From Streptomyces flavofungini (lineage in GTDB: Bacteria > Actinomycetota > Actinomycetes > Streptomycetales > Streptomycetaceae): DNA of 64,000 nt. How positions within the stretch are numbered: the stretch's first letter is position 1; each line of letters begins with the position of its first letter. This document shows positions 46,526 to 54,882 of this stretch, piece by piece. The notes beneath the pieces were generated by a model. The model was not told the DNA's origin and did no database searches. It saw only the letters and a list, made by a program, of their open reading frames with translations. The position numbers and the translations under genes are program-made. The stretch spans positions 124,001 to 188,000 of the forward strand of contig NZ_BMVR01000017.1 in NCBI RefSeq assembly GCF_014650815.1. The letters run 5' to 3'.

Positions 46526-47164
46526 TCAAGTGCTGCCCGGCAGGGTGGCGAGCAGGTCGGCGACATGGGCGTCGATGGCATCGCGGATCCGGCGTACGAC
46601 GGCGATCGGTGCGCCTTCGGGGTCGGGGACGGGCCAGTCCAGGTAGCGGCGGCCGGGGACGATCGGGCATGCGTCGCCGCAGCCCATGGTGATGACGATG
46701 TCGGCGGCCTGGACGACCTCGTCGGTCAGCGGTTTGGGGAAGGCGTCGGCGAGGTCGACGCCGGCTTCGGTGAGGACCTGGGCCACGAAGGGCTCGACTT
46801 CGGCGACCGGTGTGGTGCCCGCGGAGGAGACCTGCACGAGGTCTGCCGCGCGGTGGGCGAGCAGGGCGGCGGCGAGCTGGGAGCGTCCGGCGTTGTGGCT
46901 GCACACGAAGAGCACGCGAGGCAGTCCGCTGCCCGGTGCCCGATGGACGTGGGCGAGAGCATCGAGGCGGTCGGCGGCCAGGCGCTCGGCGAGCATTACG
47001 AGGTGTGTGCGCACGTGGGCGGTCTCGGCGAGCTGCGCGTAGGAGTCGGCGATCAGGGACTGGACGGTCTCGGCCGAGAAGTGGCCGGAGTGCCGGGTGG
47101 CCAGGCGGGCGGCGCCGGTGGCGAGACGGGTGTCGGGCAGGGCGGGCGGCGTGGGAGCGGTCAT
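46526..47164 (-). CDS. arsC: Arsenate reductase with N-terminal three-helix domain
   Basis: The enzyme has 212 residues; GAAGGGG precedes the ATG at 47164 (MTAPTPPALPDTRLATG). Residues about 20-85 form a helical domain (FSAETVQSLIADSYAQLAETAHVRTHLVMLAERLAADRLDAL), seen in actinobacterial ArsC proteins and related ArsR-type fusions. The catalytic domain follows: LFVCSHNAGRSQLAAALLAH (CX5R loop) and TMGCGDACPIVPGRRYLDWPVPDPEG. It is first of the two arsC genes and is separated from the divergent arsR by about 75 bases containing an inverted repeat. Having two enzymes may give different reductant use (mycothiol versus thioredoxin), which is inference. Confidence 0.9.
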   Translation of the reverse strand: MTAPTPPALPDTRLATGAARLATRHSGHFSAETVQSLIADSYAQLAETAHVRTHLVMLAERLAADRLDALAHVHRAPGSGLPRVLFVCSHNAGRSQLAAALLAHRAADLVQVSSAGTTPVAEVEPFVAQVLTEAGVDLADAFPKPLTDEVVQAADIVITMGCGDACPIVPGRRYLDWPVPDPEGAPIAVVRRIRDAIDAHVADLLATLPGST

Positions 47165-47205
47165 GAGAACCCCTTCGGCGGGCTCCACGGTTCAGCCTGG
47201 ACTGG

Positions 47206-47228
47206 TGTCACTCTCGAATGATGTGACA
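47206..47228. promoter_or_regulatory. Probable ArsR operator
   Basis: TGTCAC-N11-GTGACA is a perfect 6-base inverted repeat centred in the 74-base divergent interval between arsC and arsR, ending 10 bases before the arsR ATG. It is well placed to control both directions. Confidence 0.6.
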
Positions 47229-47238
47229 GTATCAGCCC

Positions 47239-47550
47239 ATGCTGACGTCAGTCGACACTGAACTGTTGCGGGTGCTCGCCGACCCGCTCAGGCTGAAGAT
47301 CGTGACCCTGCTCGCCCACGAGACGCTGTGCACCACGCACCTGGTCGCCGAGACCGGCGCGAAGCAGACCAATCTCTCCAACCACATGAAGGTGCTGCGC
47401 GAGGCGGGCGTGGTGGACACCGAGCCGTGCGGCCGGTTCATCTACTACAAGCTCAAGCCCGAGGTCCTCGACGCCCTGGCCGCCTCCTTCGGTGAACTGG
47501 CGACGGCCGCGCGGGAGACGGTCGAGACCGGCCGGAAGCGGCCCTGCTGA
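47239..47550 (+). CDS. arsR: ArsR-family arsenical repressor
   Basis: The product has 103 residues and starts MLTSVDTELLRVLADPLRLKIV. No ribosome binding site is visible before the ATG at 47239, so translation may be leaderless. A winged HTH is seen: TLCTTHLVAETGAKQTNLSNHMKVLREAGVV, then EPCGRFIYYKLKPE. The classical CxCxxC site in the recognition-side helix is reduced to a single Cys31. Other cysteines are Cys64 and the last residue, Cys103, so arsenite would have to be bound by an alternative thiol set, as in other atypical actinobacterial ArsR proteins. Its TGA overlaps the acr3 ATG (TGATG). Confidence 0.9.
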   Translation: MLTSVDTELLRVLADPLRLKIVTLLAHETLCTTHLVAETGAKQTNLSNHMKVLREAGVVDTEPCGRFIYYKLKPEVLDALAASFGELATAARETVETGRKRPC

Positions 47551-48644
47551 TGACGAGCGCCGAACCCGCTACGACCGGAGCGGCGGTGGGCCAGGAGGCG
47601 GGGGTCGTCGCGAAGCTCTCCACCCTCGACCGCTTCCTCGCCGTGTGGATCCTCGCCGCGATGGCCCTCGGCCTCGGCCTGGGCCGGCTGATCCCCGGCC
47701 TGAACGACGCCCTCGCCAAGGTGGAGATCGGCGGCATCTCCCTGCCGATCGCCCTCGGCCTGCTGGTCATGATGTACCCGGTCCTCGCGAAGGTCCGTTA
47801 CGACAGGCTCGACGCCGTCACCGGAGACCGCAGGCTGATGGCCTCCTCGTTGGTCGTCAACTGGCTCATCGGCCCGGCGGTGATGTTCGCGCTGGCGTGG
47901 ATCTTCCTCGCGGACCTGCCCGAGTACCGCACCGGGCTGATCGTCGTCGGGCTCGCGCGCTGCATCGCCATGGTGATCATCTGGAACGACCTGGCCTGCG
48001 GCGACCGCGAGGCCGCCGCCGTCCTGGTGGCGCTGAACTCGGTCTTCCAGGTCCTGGCGTTCGGCCTGCTCGGCTGGCTCTACCTCGACCTGCTGCCCGG
48101 CTGGCTGGGTCTGGGCGAGGGTGAGCACCTGGACATCTCGATGTGGAAGATCGCGCTGAACGTGGTCATCTTCCTCGGCGTCCCCCTGCTCGCCGGGTTT
48201 CTCACCCGCCGCCTGGGGGAGAGGAAGCTCGGCCGCGAGATGTACGAGCGGCGCTTCCTGCCGCGGATCGGGCCGTGGGCGCTGTACGGGCTGCTGTTCA
48301 CGATCGTCGTCCTCTTCGCCCTGCAGGGGAAGACGATCACCTCGCAGCCGCTGGACGTGGCCCGCATCGCGCTGCCCCTGCTGGTGTACTTCGCGCTGAT
48401 GTGGTTCGGCACCTTCGCCCTCGGCAAGGCCATCGGCCTGGCCTACGACCGCACCGCGACGCTGGCGTTCACCGCGGCGGGCAACAACTTCGAGCTGGCC
48501 ATCGCGGTGGCCATCGCCACCTTCGGTGTCACCTCGGGCCAGGCCCTCTCCGGAGTGGTCGGCCCGCTCATCGAAGTGCCCGTCCTGGTCGCGCTCGTGT
48601 ACGTCTCGCTGGGCTGGCGGCGGAAGTTCACCTCCGCCGCCTAG
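47550..48644 (+). CDS. acr3: ACR3-family arsenite efflux permease
   Basis: The protein has 364 residues and starts MTSAEPATTGAAVGQEAGVV. It has about ten membrane helices, among them FLAVWILAAMALGLGLGRLIPG, LPIALGLLVMMYPVLAKVRY and LMASSLVVNWLIGPAVMFALAW. The essential Cys is in GLARCIAMVIIWNDLACGD, and the conserved Glu is in GPLIEVPVLVALVYV. It exports arsenite from the cell. It is translationally coupled to arsR and followed by a strong hairpin. Confidence 0.94.
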   Translation: MTSAEPATTGAAVGQEAGVVAKLSTLDRFLAVWILAAMALGLGLGRLIPGLNDALAKVEIGGISLPIALGLLVMMYPVLAKVRYDRLDAVTGDRRLMASSLVVNWLIGPAVMFALAWIFLADLPEYRTGLIVVGLARCIAMVIIWNDLACGDREAAAVLVALNSVFQVLAFGLLGWLYLDLLPGWLGLGEGEHLDISMWKIALNVVIFLGVPLLAGFLTRRLGERKLGREMYERRFLPRIGPWALYGLLFTIVVLFALQGKTITSQPLDVARIALPLLVYFALMWFGTFALGKAIGLAYDRTATLAFTAAGNNFELAIAVAIATFGVTSGQALSGVVGPLIEVPVLVALVYVSLGWRRKFTSAA

Positions 48645-48660
48645 CGGAACGAGCGGCGAA

Positions 48661-48693
48661 GGCGGGGCGCCCGGGCTGATCGGGCGCCCCGCC
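48661..48693. terminator. Bidirectional hairpin terminator
   Basis: A perfect 13-base stem (ggcggggcgcccg / cgggcgccccgcc) with a 7-base loop lies between the convergent acr3 and second arsR genes. Confidence 0.8.
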
Positions 48694-48701
48694 GAGCTCG
48701 T

Positions 48702-49070
48702 TCAGGTCCGGGCGCGAGCGGTCAGCAACCGGCCCATGGCGGCCAGCACGCTGGGGGCGACCCGGTAGTACACCCAGGTCCCGCGCCGCTCGGAGGTGAG
48801 CAGTCCGGCCTCCTTGAGCTTCTTCAGGTGATGGGAGACGGTCGGCTGCGAGACGCCGACGTCTGAGATGTCGCACACACACGCCTCCCCGCCCTCGTGC
48901 GAGGCGACCAGGGAGAACAGCCGCAGTCGCACGGGATCGCCGAGGGCCTTGAACATCTGCGCCGCCCGCTCGGCCTCTTCCGCGTCCAGCGGCCGTTCGG
49001 TCAGCGGCGGGCAGCACGGCGCCACTGCCTCGTCCGCCAGGGGCAGCACCGTCACACTCGAATTCGACAT
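48702..49070 (-). CDS. arsR: ArsR-family repressor with ACVCD metal site
   Basis: The product has 122 residues from the ATG at 49070 (MSNSSVTVLPLADEAVAPCCPP). No Shine-Dalgarno sequence is seen; the ATG lies inside the palindrome GACATATGTC. The winged HTH is clear: FKALGDPVRLRLFSLVASHEGGEACVCDISDVGVSQPTVSHHLKKLKEAGLL. ACVCD is the classical arsenite-binding CxC motif, and an N-terminal CC pair may add ligands. It therefore differs in sensing site from the first ArsR. It diverges from the flavin monooxygenase gene and probably controls it. Confidence 0.92.
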   Translation of the reverse strand: MSNSSVTVLPLADEAVAPCCPPLTERPLDAEEAERAAQMFKALGDPVRLRLFSLVASHEGGEACVCDISDVGVSQPTVSHHLKKLKEAGLLTSERRGTWVYYRVAPSVLAAMGRLLTARART

Positions 49071-49170
49071 ATGTCTATGTTGACGTGCATCGAAACAAGG
49101 TGCAAGCTTTCCTGCATCGACAGACGTCGAATCAGAGGGTTCGGCGGTATCCGATGACCTGGAGTTCGCG
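49071..49170. promoter_or_regulatory. Divergent arsR / monooxygenase promoter region
   Basis: The 100-base interval contains two TGCATCGA direct repeats (49086-49093, 49113-49120), a TTGACG that could be a -35 box, and the GACATATGTC palindrome at its left edge (49066-49075). ArsR binding is likely here. Confidence 0.5.
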
Positions 49171-50545
49171 ATGACCGAGAGCACTGCCCCCCTGCCCACC
49201 GTGGTGATCGGCGCCGGTCCCGTCGGGCTGGCTGCCGCGGCCCATCTCGTCGAGCGCGGCATCGAACCGCTGGTCCTGGAATCCGGCCCCGCTGCCGGGG
49301 CCGCGGTGCGCGAGTGGGCGCACGTGCGCCTGTTCTCCACCTGGGCCGAGCTCATCGACCCCGCCGCCGAGAAGCTCCTCGCACCCACCGGCTGGAACCG
49401 CCCCGACGGCGCCACCTACCCGACCGGCGGAGACTGGACCGAGCGGTATCTGCAGCCCCTCGCCGACACCCTCGGCGACCGGGTCCGCTACGGCACCACC
49501 GTCACCGGCGCGGCTCGTGCCGGGCGGGACCGCATGGTGGACTCCGGCCGTGACGACCAGCCCTTCGCCGTCCATGTCACCACCGCCGACGGCACCGAGG
49601 AGCGCTTCCTCGCCCGCGCGGTCATCGACGCCTCCGGCACCTGGACCACCCCCGGCCCGCTGGGCGGCAACGGGCTGCCCGCCCTCGGCGAGAGGCAGGC
49701 CGCCGACCGGATCTCCTACCGCGTCCCCGACCTCAGGGAGGCGCCCGTCCGCGCCCGCTACGCGGGCAAGCGCACCGCCGTGGTCGGCTCTGGAGCCTCC
49801 GCCTTCACCGCCCTTGCCCTGCTTGGCCGACCTCGCCCAGGAGGAGCCGGGCACGCACGCGGTGTGGATCCTGCGCCGCTCCATCGGTGAGAACACCTTC
49901 GGCGGCGGTGAAGCCGACCAACTCCCTGCCCGCGGAGCCCTCGGCCTGCGCGCCAAGGCCGCCGTCGACAGCGGGCACGCATCCGTCGTGACCGGCTTCC
50001 GCACCGAGGCCGTCGAGCGCGACAGCGAGGACCGTCTGGTGCTGGTGGATCAGGACGGGCGCCGCCTGGAGCCGGTCGACGAGGCCATCGTGCTCACCGG
50101 CTTCCGCCCCGACCTGTCCTTCCTCTCCGAGGTCCGCCTCGGCCTGGACGAACGCCTCCAGGCCCCCGTCGAACTGGCACCGCTGATCGACCCCAACGTC
50201 CATTCCTGCGGCACCGTCTACCCCCACGGTGTGAAGGAACTGTCCCACCCCGAGAGGGACGTGTACCTGGTCGGCATGAAGTCCTACGGCCGCGCCCCCA
50301 CTTTCCTCGCCATGACCGGGTACGAGCAGACCCGCTCCATCGCCGCCGCCTTGGCCGGAGACCAGGAAGCCGCTGAGCGCGTCGAGTTGACCCTGCCGGA
50401 GACCGGCGTGTGCGGGGGTGCCGGGCTGTTCGACGAGCTCCCGGCCGAGCTCCCCGCCGAGCGGAACGGTGAGAGCGGCGGGTGCTGCGCAGCCCCGGCC
50501 ACACTCCAGACCGGCGGTACTCCTACTGCCTCCGCTGGCTGTTGA
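49171..50545 (+). pseudogene. ArsO-like flavin-dependent monooxygenase, frameshifted
   Basis: GGAG lies 8 bases before the ATG at 49171 (MTESTAPLPTVVIGAGPVGLAAAAHL). The FAD-binding GAGPVGLAAA and an NADPH-binding GSGASAFTAL are in the first frame. A single extra G at 49825-49826 (CTTGGCCGAC) moves the rest to the next frame. That frame continues perfectly: ADLAQEEPGTHAVWILRRSIGENTF, TGFRPDLSFL, VYLVGMKSYGRAPTFLAMTGYEQ and a Cys-rich end (GVCGGAGLF, GGCCAAPA). Removing one G would restore about 457 residues of a flavoprotein common in actinobacterial ars operons. The shift is either recent or a sequencing error. As written, the product stops at about residue 239. Confidence 0.8.
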
Positions 50546-50697
50546 CCATCGCTCATCCGTGAGCAGGCCGCCCATCCAGCCCGGTACCGGCACGACGAGC
50601 ACAGTGGTGTGCCATGACCGCTCAGGCCCTCCGCATCGGGCGCCAGACGGTCGCTGGACGCTAGGCACTGTCTCTTAGATCCGCGCGTGAGATCGTC

Positions 50698-51081
50698 GTG
50701 CTCGTGACCGAGTCCTGGGTGATCAATGACGACAGCCCTGTCCCAGTGTCGTCCGAGGTGGTGCTGGAGGCTCTTCGATCGAGGATCGACAGCGGGCAGC
50801 TTGAGACGTGGCTGATCAGTTCGTCCGGGCGGTCGCTGGCCTTCGCGACGAACACCGAGCGCGCGATGGTGATGCTGCTCGAAGAGGAGGGCGATCCCGG
50901 CGAGCATGCTGTGGACCCCGGAGCTGAGGCGTCGAGCGACGGGTTCGTCCTGTCCAACGGGCAGCACGACGAGTACCCAAACCGGGAAACTGTGCCCATC
51001 GGTGAGGCATTCAGACTCGTGGAGCACATCGTCGGCACGGGCTCGTGGCCCGCGGACGCGTGTTGGGGCGTCGATCGCTGA
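50698..51081 (+). CDS. Imm1-family immunity-like protein (IS passenger)
   Basis: The product has about 127 residues from GTG 50698 (or 125 from GTG 50704), 33 bases inside the left end of the insertion sequence. The sequence VTESWVINDDSPVPVSSEVVLEALRSRI is followed by ETWLISSSGRSLAFATNTERAMVMLLEE and the signature DGFVLSNGQHDEYPNRETVPIGEAFRLVEHIVGTGSWP. This is the pattern of Imm1, a family of immunity proteins for polymorphic toxins. No toxin gene is near. The stop is 7 bases from the convergent transposase stop. Either it is a stabilising cargo or the host has used the element as a carrier. Confidence 0.7.
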   Translation: MLVTESWVINDDSPVPVSSEVVLEALRSRIDSGQLETWLISSSGRSLAFATNTERAMVMLLEEEGDPGEHAVDPGAEASSDGFVLSNGQHDEYPNRETVPIGEAFRLVEHIVGTGSWPADACWGVDR

Positions 51082-51088
51082 CAGCTTC

Positions 51089-51948
51089 CTATCGCCGGGC
51101 CCAGATAAGGATCGCGGCAAGGTGAAGTGCGGCCTGGTAGACGATGGCGAGCTTGTCCGTTCGCATGGCCAGGCCGCGCCATTGCTTGAGCCGGTTGATG
51201 CATCGTTCGACCGTGTTGCGCTGCTTGTACGCCTCGGCGTCGAAGGCGGGCGGGCGGCCGCCGACGCGACCTCGCCTCAGACGGTGGCCTATCTGGTCGG
51301 AGGGCTGGGGGATGACAGCGCGGATCCCGCGTCGGCGGAGGTGACTTCGGATCGCGCGGGATGAGTACGCGCGGTCCGCCAGGATGGTGTTCGGCCGGGT
51401 CCTTGGTCGTCCGGGCCGGCCTCGCGGAACGCGGATGGCAGCCATGACGGCCTCGAAGGCCGGGGCATCGCCCGCTTGGCCTGTGGTGACGCGGAGGGCC
51501 AGCGGCCGGGCATGGCTGTCGCTAGCGAGGTGGACCTTCGTGCTCAGGCCGCCTCGGGACCTCCCGAGCGCGTGATCGTCGGGCTCGGCCCGGCCTGGAG
51601 CCCTTTTTTCCTGGCTCCGGCGGAATGCTGGTGGGCCCGGCAGACCGTGGAGTCCACCGACACGGTCCAGCCGACGTCGTCACTGCCGTCCGCTGCTGAC
51701 AGGACTGCGGCGAGGATTCGTTCCCAGGTGCCGTCCACGGCCCACCTGATCAGCCGTTTATGGGCGGTCTGGAATGAGCCGAGCTCGTCCGGCAGGTCAC
51801 GCCAGGGAGAGCAGGTGCGGTACTTCCAGGCGATGGCCTCCAAGGTTCGGCGGTGATCGGCCCACCGCCGACCGCGGACCGGATCGGCCGGCATCAGCGG
51901 CTCGATCCGGCCCCACATCGCATCAGTGATCACTAACCGGACGGACAC
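51089..51948 (-). CDS. IS5-family transposase, two frames joined by -1 frameshift
   Basis: The first frame starts at 51948 (MSVRLVITDAMWGRIEPLMPADP), contains the first catalytic Asp in WTVSVDSTVCRAHQH and stops near 51544. The second frame gives DDHALGRSRGGLSTKVHLASD, the second Asp in TILADRAYSS and the Glu in NTVERCINRLKQWR, ending at 51089. They overlap at A AAA AAG (plus-strand T6 at 51604-51609, just after ARKKG), a standard slippery heptamer, so the full-length enzyme of about 285 residues would come from programmed -1 frameshifting. All DDE residues are present. Confidence 0.85.
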
Positions 51949-52316
51949 ATCCGATCAACTGACCAACCGATCAAAGAGACACGCTCTAGTCCCGCGGCGG
52001 GACTGAGGGCACTTGTACGAGCGGACGACTACTCGGCTATACAGCACTCAGGCGTGCCGTGGAGCCGACCGCCCCAGTCCCGACGCGCCCCTTCTACGGT
52101 AAGGGGCTGGTTGCTGAGTGCGCGGCACGAGCGCTGGCTGGGTTGGAGCGGGGCGGAGAAGAGCGTGAGCACGGCCGAGGGCCGGGCCACGCGCGGGGCG
52201 CGGAGCGGGCCGCCTTGAACCAGAGTTGAGGAAGTTGCCCAGTCCTAGTGCTGCGTTCCTCAAAGGATGTACTCATAGCGACGTCTGCGTGTGCGGGTGG
52301 GAGGGGCTGGGCGCCC

Positions 52317-52680
52317 CTAGATCCAGGGGCGGGCACGGGCGTTGAGCTGGGCAGTGGCCAGCTCGGTGGCATAGGAGATGTCGCCGGGATTGCAGAAGGA
52401 ACGACCGGACAGGGCCGCCCTGCGGAACAGCCGCCACCAGCCTTCCTGCAGGTTGAGCCAGCAGGCGCCGACCGGGATGAAGGCATGATGAATGCGCGCG
52501 TGGTTTCCAGCCAGGCTCGGGTGGACACGCTGCGGTGGGCGGAGAGGTTGTCGGTGACGATCCAGATCGCCCCGTCGGGTCGGCATGTTCCACGAGCTCC
52601 AGAAACTGTTGGTAGCAGACGCTGCTGCGGGACGGCGCGGTCATCGTGACCTCGATGCCGTCGCGGATCCACAGCCCGCC
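52317..52680 (-). pseudogene. 3' half of IS630-type transposase
   Basis: In successive frames this stretch encodes EVTMTAPSRSSVCYQQFLELVEHADPTG, IWIVTDNLSAHRSVSTRAWLET and HHAFIPVGACWLNLQEGWWRLFRRAALSG. These are the DDE-superfamily endonuclease core with TDNLSAH and the WLNLQEG motif. At least two frameshifts separate the pieces. It is continuous with the 5' half at 54184-54882 once the nested element is removed. Confidence 0.8.
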
Positions 52681-52751
52681 TTACTGATCGTTTCAGAATG
52701 GGTTGAGCCGTGGGTACTGCGCGTGGCGAGCTTGGTCGGCACTGTGTCCGG

Positions 52752-53560
52752 GTGCGTGCTGATCTTGTTTCCGACGACCTGTGGGAGCGGGTGGTTCCGT
52801 TGTTGCCGCCCGCTCCCGCACGGCGCCGCCGTCACCCCGGGCGCCCGCGTGTTCCGGACCGCGCGGCCCTGGCCGGCATCATGTACGTGCTGCGGACCGG
52901 TGTCGCCTGGCGCGACGTCACTGCCGAGAGCGTGGGCTGCGCTGGAGTCACGGCCTGGCGCCGACTGCGGGACTGGACCGAGGCAGCCGTCTGGCCTCGC
53001 CTGCACGCCGCCCTGCTGAGCGAACTGCGTCGTGCGGACCTTCTGGATCTGGACGATTGCGCTGTGGACGGGTCCCATGTCCGAGCCCTCAAAGGGGGGA
53101 TCACGTCGGCCCCTCGCCCGTCGACCGCGGCCGCCCTGGCTCCAAGCATCACCTGATTGTCGACCGCCTCGGAACCCCGCTCGCCGTGACGCTCGCCGGT
53201 GGGATCCGCCACGACGTCACCCAGTTGCTGCCTCTGCTGGACGCCGTCCCGCTGATCCGGGGCCTGCGCGGACGGCCCCGCCGCAGGCCCCGACGCCTGT
53301 ACGCCGACCGGGGCTACGACTTCGACAAGTACCGCCGCCTGCTGTGGAAGCGCGGCATCAAGCCGCTGATCGCCCGACGAGGCGTCGCACACGGTTCCGG
53401 ACTGGGCAAGGTGCACTGGGTCGTTGAGCGCGCATTCGCCTGGCTGCACCAGTTCAAGCGACACCGTACCCGCTACGAGCGGCGCGCCGACCTCCACCAG
53501 GGCCTCCTTGAACTCGCCTGTGGCGTCATCTGCCTCCGACGGCTCCGAACGGCATCCTGA
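52752..53560 (+). CDS. IS5-family transposase, two frames joined by -1 frameshift
   Basis: The likely GTG start at 52752 gives VRADLVSDDLWERVVPLLPP, as in well-known Streptomyces relatives. The first frame has the first catalytic Asp in DDCAVDGSHVRALKGG and stops at 53156. At AAAGGGGGG (53091-53099) a -1 slip leads into GDHVGPSPVDRGRPGSKHHLIVD, then the second Asp in RRLYADRGYDFDKYRR and the Glu in WVVERAFAWLHQF, ending at 53560. The joined product of about 269 residues has a complete DDE set. The frameshift site lies exactly where related elements are joined. Confidence 0.85.
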
Positions 53561-53607
53561 AACGCTCAGTGAGCTGGATGTCAGTGGGACCGCATAGGGT
53601 CCGGCCC

Positions 53608-54105
53608 ATGGTTGACACTGAACTGACGACGCTGCTCAGCGTCCTGAACAGTAAGCGCAGGCACGTCCTGGACATCCTGGAGGGCCTGGACGAGGAGGCG
53701 CTGCGGCGCCCGGTTCTACCGTCCGGCTGGACATGCCTTGGGCTGGTGCACCATCTCGCACTGGACGACGAGAAGTTCTGGTTCCGGGCGGTTGCTGCGG
53801 GGGAGCAAGCGGCGATCGAGGAGATCCTCGGGGCCGGGGAGAACGCGTGGCAGCCCGCCCCGGAGAAGACAGCCGAGGAGGTCTTCGCTCTCTACCGGAG
53901 GGAAGGGGAGCTCGCCGACACCTTCCTGGCCGACGCCGACCTAAACGCGGCCCCGAGCTGGTGGCCGGACTTCTTCGGCAACTGGCGCCTCGACAACTTG
54001 CGCGAAGTCGTCCTACACGTGATCACCGAGACGGCCACCCACGCCGGCCACTTGGACGTCGTGCGCGAACTCATCGACGGCAGGCAGAGGTTGGTTCTCA
54101 CTTGA
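53608..54105 (+). CDS. DinB-family (DUF664-like) protein, IS passenger
   Basis: The product has 165 residues and starts MVDTELTTLLSVLNSKRRHVLDILEG. The ATG at 53608 has no ribosome binding site, but CATAGGGT lies just upstream, so a leaderless transcript is possible. It is a four-helix DinB-type bundle: LDEEALRRPVLPSGWTCLGLVHHLALDDEKFW (first metal-site His) and later REVVLHVITETATHAGHLDVVRELIDG, with the HxxxH pattern that holds the metal ion. Actinobacterial members often use mycothiol as cofactor. It lies between the transposase and the right end of the nested element, 48 bases after the transposase, so it travels with it. Confidence 0.8.
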   Translation: MVDTELTTLLSVLNSKRRHVLDILEGLDEEALRRPVLPSGWTCLGLVHHLALDDEKFWFRAVAAGEQAAIEEILGAGENAWQPAPEKTAEEVFALYRREGELADTFLADADLNAAPSWWPDFFGNWRLDNLREVVLHVITETATHAGHLDVVRELIDGRQRLVLT

Positions 54106-54183
54106 CGGGAGAGCCGCTCGGCTCCGCCGACCAAGATCGCCGAGCGAGGTCCAGAGTTCAACCCATTCTGAATCGATCAGTTA

Positions 54184-54882
54184 GACCCGCGTCTTCTCCG
54201 GGCCTCGGCCGTAGTCGAGTTCGGACTTGATCCGGTGCCCATCCGACGACCAGCCCGGCGCGGGCGGAAAGGCCCGCGGGATCACCAGCCCGAGCTCGTC
54301 CACGCAGATCACCGTCGCGTCGGGTGGCGGGGCGGTGTGCAGAACGATGATTCGCGTCCTTTTGGGACGAAGTCCGGGTCGGCTGAACGCGTCCAGGAAC
54401 GAGGCCGGCACCACCGCACCCTCTCGGCCAAGAGAATCCGACGCACCTGCGAGCGGCCGACCCGGATGCCCTCGGACCGAGCCGCGACAGCCAGCGTGTC
54501 CAGCGTCCACTCCGCCGGCCCCAACTCGTCCGGCGCCGACAGCTCGTCGACAGGCTCCCAGCGCAGCCGCCCGGCGGGAGCTCTTGACCGACGCGATGAT
54601 CCGCGAACGGTCCCGCTCGGTGATCCGGCGTTTGCGGCCCTGCCCGCCCAGGTCATCAAGACCCGCAACTCCTGTCCGGTTGAAGCGGTGCAGCCAGCGC
54701 CGCACTGTCTTGGGACTGCACCCCAACTCCTCGGCGATCGCCGGCACCCGCTGACCAGACCAACTCGGCTGCACCATCCGGGCCCGGACCGCCAGATCAC
54801 GGGGGACCTTCCGGGCCCGGATCAGCCGATTCACGACCCTCTGCTCTTCCTCGTCGAGGCCGGGCCGCGCCCACAACACCAT
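54184..54882 (-). pseudogene. 5' half of IS630-type transposase
   Basis: The frame opens at ATG 54882 with the HTH half: LDEEEQRVVNRLIRARKVPRDLAVRARMV and GCSPKTVRRWLHRFNRTGVAGLDD. The middle part appears in a different frame (PVDELSAPDELGPAEWTLDTLAVAARSEGIRV), and the original frame returns with RTRIIVLHT and ATVICVDELGLVIPRAFPPAPGW, which holds the first catalytic Asp. Two compensating frameshifts (near 54580 and 54365) make it non-functional. The nested element cuts it after GRGPEKTRV. Confidence 0.8.

Larger units (their letters stand above)
50665..51985. mobile_element. IS5-type insertion sequence with an immunity-gene passenger
   Basis: The 1,321-base element is bounded by imperfect inverted repeats, left GCACTGTCTCTTAGATC and right (reverse) AGCGTGTCTCTTTGATC, sharing TGTCTCTT.GATC. 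It is flanked by CTAG on both sides (50661-50664 and 51986-51989), a 4-base target duplication typical of IS5-family elements. Inside are an Imm1-like gene (plus strand) and a frameshift-type transposase (minus strand), tail to tail. Ends and transposase look intact, so it may be active. Confidence 0.8.
52684..54180. mobile_element. Second IS5-type element carrying a DinB gene, nested in the IS630 element
   Basis: The 1,497-base element is bounded by near-perfect inverted repeats: left CTGATCGTTTCAGAATGGGTTGAGC and right (reverse) CTGATCGATTCAGAATGGGTTGAAC, 23 of 25 identical. TTA on both sides (52681-52683 and 54181-54183) is the target duplication. It contains a frameshift-type transposase followed by a DinB-like gene on the same strand. 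Confidence 0.85.

Noticed and set aside
50622..50660. Short ATG frame (MTAQALRIG) just before the Imm1-bearing element
   Set aside because: No ribosome binding site and it ends at the element boundary; joining it to the sequence beyond the element gives no recognisable protein.
51990..52245. Possible small genes between the two mobile elements
   Set aside because: Frames are short, Arg/Pro-rich and without ribosome binding sites or similarity that I recognise; no tRNA-like fold is evident.
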